Source: Dryas octopetala | Lineage: Eukaryota > Streptophyta > Magnoliopsida > Rosales > Rosaceae | Length of the DNA stretch: 64,000 bases | NCBI GenBank assembly: GCA_963921425.1 | Contig: OY992832.1 | Location: forward strand, 16,590,835 to 16,654,834 | Direction of reading: 5' to 3' | Part shown: in pieces, positions 11,300-21,409 of the stretch | How the letters are laid out: the number at the start of each line of letters is the position of its first letter | Position numbering within the stretch: position 1 is the first letter of the stretch | Notes under the pieces: generated by a model | Told to the model about the DNA's origin: nothing | Database searches by the model: none | The model's input: the letters and a program-made list of their open reading frames with translations, nothing else | Translations under genes and position numbers: made by a program

Positions 11300-12888
11300 C
11301 ACTCTTGCAACTACGGATTCATTCCACTTTTGATTATGTAACTTTTATGAATTGGGGTGGACTTATACTACCTTATTATTTGTAGGTGAGATAGTGAGCA
11401 TAAAAGACTCTTTAAAGATAACTGAATACATCAATCAGTTGAGAATTTCAGATAATAGACTATAAAATGTGATTGGAGTAAGGAAAGCAACATCTGAAGA
11501 TAATGAAACTAATCTTTTAGTGAGTGAAACGCAATGAATGATGGTGAAGTTATTTTGATATACAAGCATGTGCATTAAGTAGAAGCCCAAAATAAGAAAG
11601 AAAGATAAATTAAGATCCAGTCAGCCCAAAATTTAAGTAAAAGCCCAAAAATTCTACCAAATGCTCCGAAATTCCTACAAAGCGTTCGACAATTCTTACC
11701 AAGTGCTTGGGGATTCTTGCCGAGCGCTCAGCAGTTGCACTTGCAACCTGCAGATGCGACCTTATTCATTCATCTGTAACCTAAAATATGCATCTACAAC
11801 CTAAAATTTGTCATCTACAACCTAAAATCTGTCATCTGCAACCTAAAATATACAGATGCAGATGGTGGATGCATTTGCATCTGCCGAGCTCTCGGCAAGA
11901 GTACCGAGCGCTTGGTAGCTTATTTCTAGTGTCCAAGAGTGCGCACGCGAATAGATTAGACTTTAACTTAATTTTTTATTTGGCTGGATTTCTACTTAAA
12001 AATATTTCAAACACTGGGGAGTAATTTATTAAAAAAAATATAGTTCATAGGCTTTCAAAGGTAACTTGGCCATTTTGTGCATTTTTGTGTCTTCTTCTAT
12101 ACTTCCAATAAAAAATTTAATTATAGAAAAAAATATTCTCTAGAAAATATGAAAAAGCAACACATTTGGAACTGAGTCAGCAAGCTAAAATCTTACTTTC
12201 ATAGTGTGAGCTATATAGGCCAGCATGCACTTCTTTGTCAATCCACAAAACTAGCATTTACTAACATTCACGGCCTTAGCATTTGCTTTCATGGCCTCTG
12301 ATTCCATGCCAACGAAGCAATGGCCTTCCTTAGCATTTGACTGCATAGCCTATGATTCCATGCCAACGAAGATTGCTCTCATTTAGTCCAAAACTTGAAA
12401 AATTGAAAATCGAAGTTTTTGGAACTCAAGAAACTGTGGTGAGATTTTACTGTAAATTTTTCTTAACAAATGAATTTGAATTTCCAAGTACTTACAGAAA
12501 CTATAGTGGTACAGATTACCTCTCTTCCTTGCCACTGTTATGATGTACTTTTCTTTATGTTGCCATGTAAGAACATAAAAACTACACAATTGCAAGTATG
12601 CCACACTATTGAGCTGAAAATTTAAGTTATAACAAGCATTATTTTGTCAATCAACAAGCAAAGTTCTGTGCACCAAAGTGCTTCTATCTCAATACGTTAC
12701 AGCGGGCATCAAAGGATATACATTTACAACAAATATCTAATCTATGTACATACTCTCCATATTCTAGCCATTTTCATAGCATATCTGTCAACTCAAACGT
12801 CTCTTGCAAACTACTCAGATTTTAAACCCGTTGACAAAAATATTGAATTTCGTCGATGAAGCTTTTTTGCCTAAACTGTTGCTGTTAT
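11300..12888. other. Intergenic; two small tandem duplications
   Basis: Four copies of a 20-21 bp unit beginning catctacaacctaaaat lie at 11771-11851, followed by the cgagcgct words noted under findings. A second duplication has period 54 bp, with ~41-bp conserved blocks at 12277-12317 and 12331-12371 (ending attccatgccaacgaag). The last stretch, from about 12640, is probably the 3' untranslated part of SUFB. No other gene seen. Confidence 0.6.
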
Positions 12889-15312
12889 CTAACCCACTGA
12901 TCCTTCAAGCTTCAAGCCAATCAATTGGTTCACTTCAGACCCAAACTCGTCTGGAAGCTCATTGAATACAGCCTGGCAAAACCCAGATATCATAGCGGCC
13001 ATGGCTTTCTCATAGTCAATTCCCCTTTGCTGAAAGTAAAATAGCTGGTCTTCACCAATTTTGGAGGTACTGGCTTCGTGTTCAACGCGAGCTGTGGGAT
13101 TCTTTACCTGTTAAGCACATGGGATGAATTCATTAAGGAATAAAAGAATATTCCATGACAATTACATATTATATGGGCACTAACTGTTAGAAAACTAGCA
13201 ACTAAAAAGGGTCTACTCTATGACCCTGTAATAACTCTAGATAATCATACGAAAAAGATGGGTTATGGGGCAATTGTGACATTCTAAGAAGCAAGATAAA
13301 GACCAAATCACTTCAGATTTCTCAAACATACCTAGAGTGGATTAGATTTTCACTAGATAAGGAAACAAATCTTGAATGTACTGAAACTAGCTTCAATGAC
13401 TAGTGCAATAATGCCATACCTAGAGTAGCTCATATTTGCTATGATGATAGTTGTATAGCAGTGTGTCTAATCTTATCCACAAACCCTATTGACTAATCTT
13501 GGTAACCATCTTGATAGAATCTCAGACAAGAAAGTAAAATATATTCAACACCAGGCTCATCATGCCTCCCATGGGTACTGCTTTCTTCAGAAGAAAATCA
13601 ACTTTTAAAATTTCTTCTTCAATTGCTGACAACTAAAGTGGCTTCTTTAAGTAAGCAACGATACATCATATGAATTATTCATATGAATTATCAAAGAAAA
13701 ATACATTTGGGAACTAGATAGGAGGGCTAGATTTGAGCAGAAGGGTGGAGTAACATAGTAATGCAAGAATGTCATCTAATGAAGAATCAATTTAAATAAC
13801 CATCACACTACAGGAAAATTTGTATTAAATACCAACATACATGATCTTAATGCCAAAAAAAAAAAAAGAGACAAGATCAAAGGAAGTTACCTGGATGTAT
13901 GGATAGGTGTTGGCAGCTGCACCGTCTCCAATAAGCATTGAATCACACTGTGAGGAGTTTCGAGCATTCTCTGCCTTCGATTGAACCTGCACAAGGCCCC
14001 TATAACAGTTCCTTGAATTCCCAGCTGATATACCCTTTGAAATAATTCTACTTCTTGTATTCTTGCCCTTGTGTATCATCTTTGTACCTGTGTCTGCCTG
14101 CTGATAATTATTAGTCAAAGCTACCGAGTAGAACTCACCCACAGAATCATCACCCTCCAAAACAACACTCGGATACTTCCAAGTAATGGCAGACCCTGTC
14201 TCCACCTGGGTCCAAGATATCTTTGAGCGAGCCCCAGCACAAAGCCCTCGCTTGGTAACGAAATTATAAATCCCCCCCTTCCCTTCCTCATCCCCAGCAT
14301 ACCAGTTCTGCACTGTGGAGTACTTAATCTCCGCACCCTCACCACAATACAACTCAACCACTGCAGCATGAAGCTGGTTTCTATCATAAGAAGGGGCGGT
14401 ACACCCCTCCAAATACTCCACAAAACTCCTATCATCAGCCACTATCAAAGTCCTCTCAAACTGCCCTGTCTCCAATGCATTTATCCGAAAATAAGTTGAA
14501 ATCTGCATCGGGCACTTAGTGTCCTTCGGTATGTAACAAAACGATCCATCACTAAACACCGCGGAGTTCAAAGCAGCATAATAATTATCCCCAGTAGGCA
14601 CTACTCTACCTAAATACTTCCTAACTAAATCTGGGTGCTCCCTAATCGCCTCTGATATCGAACAAAAGATCACTCCACCTTCCTCCAGCGCCTTCCTATG
14701 TGTAGTGGCTATTGACACACTATCAAGAACTGCGTCTACCGCAACATTAGCCAATCGATTCTGCTCATTTAATGGCACTCCTAATCTATCAAAGTACTTA
14801 AGAAGTTCCGGGTCTGCCTCATCGAGGCTATTCAATGCTGGTTTCTTTTTGGGTGCCGAGTAATAACACATATCTTGAAAATCAATTGCAGGGTATCGGT
14901 TATCAGACCATTTGGGTTCTTTCATAGTCAAAAATTTCTCAAAAGCATTCAATCTAAACTCAAGCATCCAATCAGGCTCTTCTTTCAGCGAAGAAATTAT
15001 ACGAATTGTCTCCCTAGAAAGCCCTTTTGGAATCGAAAAGGAATCTATGTCTATATTAAACCCAAATTTCTTATCATACTCACGATTACGAAGAAATTCC
15101 TCGATTGAGAGCTTACCTTGATCCGGTTTGATTGTTTTCGGGTCGTACCCGACATCTGCTCGAACCTTGAAGACCCTTTTTGGAGCAAAGGTTTTCTGAT
15201 TTGAAAGCTTCAAAAACTCGAGCTTCGGATGCAACCCTTTTTGGAATTTCAGTGGTTCTGAAGCAGCTTGAGGAGACAAGCTTGAAACACCGTTAGCTAA
15301 CAGAGAAGCCAT
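12889..15312 (-). CDS. SUFB: Plastid Fe-S cluster scaffold SufB (ABCI8)
   Basis: Two coding exons on the minus strand, 15312-13891 and 13107-12889, join at phase 0 (YPYIQ|VKNPTA) to give 546 residues, near the ~557 of the Arabidopsis protein. The first ~50 residues, rich in Ser, Lys and Arg and poor in acid, look like a chloroplast transit peptide. The mature part follows bacterial Suf[11 protein letters not shown], then EGGVIFCSI, then [19 protein letters not shown], and the C-terminal core with SSQCDS (Cys about 456) and RVEHEAS (His about 484), the region that contacts SufD and binds the cluster. SufB works with SufC (ATPase) and SufD in the stroma to assemble Fe-S clusters. The 783-bp intron splits the conserved C-terminal core. 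Read-through would add 21 residues and stop, losing the His motif. Confidence 0.96.
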
Positions 15313-15689
15313 GGTTGTGGTTCAGAGACTTCAGATGGAGGTTTGTTTTTTGGTCAGATAGAGTTAACGACACGAAGACAATACAAGATTGATGGAAGTG
15401 AACGAACTCAAGTGGTTTTTATTGAAACATTCGTGGCCATAGATTTCATAGCTGTCTCGTGTGCAACACGTACCTCTTGCCCCTTGGGCTCTTGGCTCTT
15501 GCGGTAAGCCCACATTGTATTTGTGGCCCAAATACTTGGATACCGCCTTTGGTGTGGACAACTCACCTAATATTTGTAATGTTAAAAATATTTGTAATAT
15601 TTGGTGTGGATCCTAAAATTTTATAATATATCCGTTCATTTTTGTTAAAGTTTTGCCACACTCCAAGCACTTTCTGGTTAAATTTATCT
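15313..15689. other. SUFB 5' region
   Basis: 5' leader and promoter region of SUFB on the minus strand. No clear element recognised. Confidence 0.5.
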
Positions 15690-16770
15690 GAATTTCATTG
15701 AAATTTGGCATAGAGACTGGAGACAGAGAAGGAGGCGGAGGCCGGAGGGAGAGAGAGGAGCCACCGTCGCCGGAAGGAGAGAAGAGATTGGGGATATAAG
15801 AGATCCAGGAAGAGAGGGAGAGGAGGAAGAGAGAAGAGATCAAGGAGGGAGTGAGGGACTAGGAGAGAAAGAAAGTGCGGAGGAAATTATGAGAAGGAAG
15901 ACTGGAGCAGGAGAGGTCACGAGGTCACGGGGGAAAAGGAAGAAGGAAATAAAAAAGAAAAGAAGAGAAAATTAAAAAAAAAAAAAAGAAAGGAAAGAAA
16001 ACAAAAAAAAACACGTTGTGTTTGCTTTTACACGCTCGTTGACTCGAGATCTTTCTAACAAAACTAAAATCAAGATTGAGCTTTTCCTAATTTTTATTGT
16101 TTCTCAATGACTCGCCGAACTCACTTAAAATCCAAATAACTTACCAAAATTAACTTAAAGGGCTGAAAAACGTTCTGTAAAATCCCTTGAGCTCGTCTCG
16201 ATAAATCTTATTTTTCTACGACTTCAAATTCATTTATTTCCTTCCAAAATTACTCAGAAAAATTCTAATATCTTCAAACTAACAAGATAATTATCAATAA
16301 ATCACTATTTACTTCAAAATAAATTATAAACCAACTTTCCAGGATCTCACAATCTATTTGCATTGTGTTTGGTTATTGAGTTAAGTGGTTTATAAAATAA
16401 CAATACATGTCATTTTATTATTTGTTCACATATGTTTTATGGACAATTAGATTTAAAATGATTAAATATCTCTTAAAAAAAGGTCATTTTATGTAATTAT
16501 TAATTAGTAAACTATTTTTATTTAACAGTATTTGCCTCCAACATTCATTATATTTACTTTATATCACATAAAACCTACTATATAATTTGATCTCTTCAAT
16601 GTTTTTTATCAATGTAGTAGATAATATGTTAAATAAACATATGATCAAGTTTCATTCAAAATTTTCGTATTTTGATAGCAATTTCCGTCGTTTTTATCTA
16701 ATTTTGTCGAAATCGAAATTTCTGCAAAAATTTCCTCGAAACCAAAATTTTATTCCTTGGGTACACCTTT
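15690..16770. mobile_element. Degraded copy of the 55.9-57.3 kb repeat family
   Basis: The left part (gaaatttggcatagagac, then GA-rich DNA with accgtcgccgga) and the right part (ttatcaatgtagtagataat at about 16606-16625, ending tcctcgaaaccaaaatttta) match, in order, the element at 55940-57256. The left inverted-repeat end of that element is not present here, and the centre (about 16000-16340) differs, so this copy is truncated and rearranged. The GA-rich stretch is untranslated repeat, not a gene. Confidence 0.72.
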
Positions 16771-17480
16771 TTTTAAATAAAATGATAAACAACCCGACGT
16801 TTTAAAAAAGAGGTGCTGATTAAACAAGGCCGAGCTCGGCCCCCCTTACCGAGCGCTCGTCATGTCCTTATTTTTCTTTTTTGTACTAGAATGATTGTTA
16901 CTATCGAATAGTAACAACATTATTGTTGTTCAATAGTGTCAATCAGTAATAATAATTATTACTGTTAAAACAAAGGTGGATGTGAATCCATAAATTTGAA
17001 TTTTTTGTTTTATGTTGGTTTATTAATTTTTTGCATGTTTATGTAAATAAAAAAAGACAAAAAATATATCTATAAGCATAATTTTTATGTGATATTGTGA
17101 TTATCATTGTTGCACAATAACAATAGATGATACTGTCGAACATTGATTATATTGTAAAACACAAAAAGAAAAAAACTTTGAACGCTCATTAACAACGAAA
17201 TCAACATGTCTCTGTATTTTTATAAGTGGGCCAGCTTATGAGCCTATTTTTTTATCATGGGCTTTAGGAAACAAGAAAAAACCCTAATAAGTAACCAACT
17301 GATAACTAGAACATGATGGCATCATGGGAAAGTATTCCCGCGTCCAAACACCCATTATCCGGATTACGGGAAAGAGATACAGAGTCACACACACACAAAC
17401 AGACCCTTGTTCTATTCCAAAAGCTAAAAAAGCCTAATAACAAACAAAGCAAAAAAAAAAAAAAAACGAAATCAAATAAA
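16771..17480. other. Intergenic and probable promoter of the AT-hook gene
   Basis: Contains a cgagctcg/gagcgctc palindrome cluster near 16831-16860 and several copies of words such as actatcgaatagtaac. No gene seen. The probable transcribed leader of the next gene begins around 17300-17480. Confidence 0.45.
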
Positions 17481-18220
17481 AAAAGGACCAAGAAACTGAT
17501 TTTCCCACCATTGCCACCGATTTTGGATTTTCTCGATTGATTCCGCTTCTCATTTCATCATCGTCAGCCACATGTAAGTGCCTGAAACTGTGTTCTCACA
17601 TTGTGGTAGTTAATATTTCTTTGGCGTTGCATTATTGTTTGATTTAGCTCGTGCAATAATAGTTACTATATTTGATCAGGGTAGCATTAGGGTTTTTGAT
17701 CTGAGGAACCACAGAGACCCTTTATTTGTTTTTATGGGTTCATTCATGACTGAGCTGAAATTACATGTTTGTTGGGTTGAGTGAGATCAGTAATATAGCG
17801 GAAAATAAGGACTGCATCCATCAGAAACAATTTTCTATTTATTATTTTTTGTGAAGATTGAGATTTTTTTTGTGCTTATGCGATTTATTTTATGGATTTA
17901 CGTTTTTACATGCTATATTATTCATATTTTGTCTGTTTTTGGGTTTATTTCTATTCTAATATTCGTTTAGTTCACTTAAAAGCCAGAATGTTGCCTCTTT
18001 GACATTTGCCTTATGAATTTTTATTGTTTTTTTTTTTTTTTTTCCGTTGTATTATTTTGGTGTCTAAATTTGTTTTGCATAAACTCGGTAAACTATTTCC
18101 TTCATTTATGCGTGTTATTGCTTGTAATATCGACTCTTCATCTCATTTATCCATTCTTTCTTAATCTGCTTATTCTAGATTAATTTTGAATAAGAGGTCT
18201 ATCATTACTACCTCAAGGTT

Positions 18221-18475
18221 TCTGGTATCATGGTATCAGAGCTTGGTTATCCGCGTGTAAGGCCTAACGGCCACACGTGCTCCCACGTCACCTAATACAA
18301 TTTGTTCACGTGTAAGGCTCAAAATATTGCCACACGTGCGGGGGCGTGTTGAGAGTAATGTGGAGCAATGTCCCACATCGGAAAACTAGAGCTTAGCATA
18401 TGTGCTTATGAGTCTTGGACCTCTCCACCCATTGTCAATTGGTTTTGGGTTGAATGCTCTAATTCTATCATCTGG
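18221..18475 (+). mobile_element. TRIM retrotransposon lacking nearly all of its 5' LTR
   Basis: A primer-binding site TGGTATCAGAGC at 18231-18242 (matching plant initiator tRNA-Met) is followed by a ~104-bp internal region ending in a G-rich polypurine tract, then a 124-bp LTR at 18347-18470 (TGTTGAGAG to ATTCTATCA). The target repeat TCTGG is present on both sides (18221-18225 and 18471-18475). Between the left TCTGG and the primer-binding site only TATCA remains, identical to the last five bases of the 3' LTR. It has no coding capacity. Confidence 0.75.
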
Positions 18476-18749
18476 AACATGAGACATTTTTTTTGGTAGA
18501 GAACATAGGACATTGTAAACAGTATAAATAAAACGTTTTATGACTGAGAAATATATGAATGCATAAATAGGGAAAACAAGTATGTAACAGTGAGCATGAA
18601 GAAAACATTGCGATAAGGAGATTCAAATATCAGATTAACTTACTTTATAGTAGTGCATAAAATCAAACCTTGATAGTATCATTAAGTTCAAAAATTGATA
18701 ATTTGATGATGCGGGGATAGTGTTGATTACTAGGTGTTACATGTGCAAG

Positions 18750-19195
18750 GATGTAAGGGAATCAGGATATCATCTGTTATTACATCATCATATGGCCTAG
18801 GAGTTATGGGGTTTTATTTTGTTATTATTTGGTATTGATTGGATTATGTCAGGATCTGTTCACAACTTGTGTTTAGGATGGCATTGAACCTTCATGGGAA
18901 AATCTGATAAGGCTGTTTGGAAGGTGGCTCATGTGTGTGTTATGTTGTGCTTGAAGTTTGGGAGGAATACAAAAACTATTGATGATTCAGAACATTCAAT
19001 GATGAAATTAATGGTTCAGTTGTTGAGATGGCTTTTTGAGCGGTCAAATAGTGCTCCTACAATTTCTTTATGTTCTTTGGTAGATTTAGTTGCCTCCTTT
19101 CCTTTTTAAACTCTTGTAGGCAGCTAGTGTACTAGGGTAGTGCTTCCGTGATGCTTTTTATTTTATTTTATTAAATCTTACTTATAAAAAAAAAT
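18750..19195 (+). pseudogene. 3' fragment of a plant LINE (reverse-transcriptase C-terminus and tail)
   Basis: Frame 18894-19109 reads AVWKVAHVCVM, later DDSEHSMMKL, RWLFERSN and LVDLVASFPF. This resembles the C-terminal end of plant LINE ORF2 proteins, which has a WK...H..MW...ERN-like pattern. The upstream bases continue the similarity (WVMSGSVHNLCLGWH) but a stop interrupts them. About 80 bases after the stop the fragment ends in a short A-run (ttataaaaaaaaat), as LINEs do. Strongly 5' truncated and dead. No target duplication could be fixed. Confidence 0.6.
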
Positions 19196-19403
19196 ATCAA
19201 ACTCTGGGTTCCTATAGAATTTTCTTAAATGTCTTAATGCTTCAGTGGCTTTTGGGAATTTAGTTGTGAAAAATGCTCCTTAGCATTGTCATGTTGTAAG
19301 ATTCATAATCAAATACCAAATAAAAAATGGAAGCATATGATTTTGTTTAAAGAGGAAGAGGGAAAAATGAATCAAGCTGTGGGTGAGGTGATGATTGAAT
19401 TTT

Positions 19404-19408
<5 letters not shown>

Positions 19409-19478
<70 letters not shown>
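19409..19478. repeat. (TC)35 microsatellite
   Basis: About 70 bp of uninterrupted TC repeat in the leader intron of the AT-hook gene. Confidence 0.97.
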
Positions 19479-19481
<3 letters not shown>

Positions 19482-21409
19482 CCTTGTTCTAAAAAAAAAA
19501 TTCAGTACATTGTAAACTTTTCATTACCTCCATCAAAATTTAACAATCAATGATTTAAAAGATGAAGCCAACATGGTTCTATATATGCATGAAATCATAC
19601 CTTGTTTTTCAATAAGATACATTCATTTATGCATATAGGTAGAGTTGGTTCAATGCTTGCATTTTGAGCCTGAAGTTTGGGTCTAGAAGGAAAATTAGGC
19701 ACTACTCTGATTATTGATATTTTTGCTAATGAAATTGCACGAATGCGGGCTGGGAAACAACTCTACTTGGAAATTCCTAAGGTTTGGGGAACAAGAGAGG
19801 GGGCGGGGGTGGTTCAGGTTCTGACTGTCACTTTAGGAGGGCATTCCTGCTTCTGAGGTTTGGATGGACCGGGCTAGGATAATAGGCTAAGTTTGGACTA
19901 CTATACAGGCCTGACACAATCTCTTTCCCAAGTTCCCGGCCCAAATTTTATAGATTCTTTGTTCTTTTTGGGTATAATTGTTATTATTCAATGGGCTCAT
20001 TAAACATGGATCCTTCCCATTGTTACTAGGGTTCTTTATAAGTGAAAAAATTCCATATCTCTCTCTCTCTCTGTCTCTGTCTATGTTTCTACACTTCCGC
20101 CGCCCCATGGCACAAGCGTGAAAGAGTTTAGATCTACAGCTCAATCCTTCAATCCTGATCATACTCTTGGTGAGAAGTTTGAGATCTTGGTTCTAACTAA
20201 TGATGATTGAGGTGTTTTTTTTTTAATTTTAAATAATCATTTCCTTTATACTGAAATCAGTGGAGATCTGGTGATCCATAGAGATCTTAATATTATTTAT
20301 GAAAAGGATGTTTGTGGATCTGTCTGAGGTCTATTGCAAATTAGACTTTCTTAGCATTTTTCCAGTGCGATCTTATGTTTAAATGAATTTAATTGTTATT
20401 TTGTTTGGTTATTGTATTAACTTTAAACTTCTGATAGATTTGTACATTTATTAAGGTAAAGTAGTGTTATGCTGTTATAAATTGGCAAGGAAAGAATAAC
20501 TACATCTGCTGTTATAATTGGCACTCGTTTCAGTTGCTTTTCTTTCATTTTGTTCCAAATCTAGTTATCTTTCACTTCATACCTTTATCCAACTTCCATC
20601 TTCTTTTTTGTCATGCCGATTGACGATTTAGTTATGCTCAACTTATGGATTTTCTTGACTACCTAGCATTTTGTACTGTAAAACATTATGCATATTATTG
20701 ATATCTAAAGAAATTTTTTTGCCTTCTACTTTATTTTATATCGAAAATGTGTGTTGGCTGGCCTTTCAATTGGGAATTACTTAGATCTGCTGGGGTTCTC
20801 TTGACATTGGCTGTATCATCAGGATTGTTTATCTGAATGTAAATTTGAGGCTGTATCAGATACAGTATGCTATGGTTATACGTATTTGTACTGTATCAGA
20901 CATTTTTGCATTTGGACACAGGTTAAATGGACATGCCCATCTAACATAAGAGAGGAACTGCTTCCTCATTTTTAGTTTACTGCTGTGTTCATCATGCCAT
21001 AGGTTTTTTAATAGGGACCATCTTTCAACTAGATACAAATATAACTGGTGTATATCTGCTTCATTATCTTTTCATGCAACAGTCATGCTGGGTCTGAGGG
21101 TCCTACTTGGAGAAGTCTTAGTGCAACATTTGCATGTCTAGGCAGTGACATGGATTGCTCCTTGCTAGAAAATACCAGACTATTCAGGCTCTGGTGTAGT
21201 TCATAGAATTTGACTGTTCTAGGTTATCAGTTCTGGATTAAAAATGAGTGATAGGAATACATGACCAATTCATTTCACCGTAGTCATATTGTTTTCAGTC
21301 CCCATTTTGTTAACACAGATGGGAAAGATTATGAGATTACTTTCTTCCTTGCAGGGGAAAATTTTAAAAACCAGTGTGAAATCTGCCATTTTGCATCCTT
21401 CTGTGCAGT

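Larger units (their letters stand above)
17481..21409 (+). other. 5' leader exon and ~3.8 kb leader intron of the AT-hook gene
   Basis: A strong donor (CAT|GTAAGT) follows 17573, in a leader-like pyrimidine-rich stretch. Acceptors are seen at 21354 (cttgcag) and 21408 (tgtgcag), the latter one base before the ATG. The intron would be about 3.8 kb and has collected a TRIM remnant (18226-18470), a LINE tail (about 18.75-19.19 kb) and a (TC)35 microsatellite (19409-19478). Short frames in it are not supported as genes. The exact transcription start is not visible. Confidence 0.55.

Noticed and set aside
11771-11851. Four short direct repeats that could suggest a CRISPR-like array
   Set aside because: Repeats are contiguous with no spacers, and this is plant nuclear DNA.
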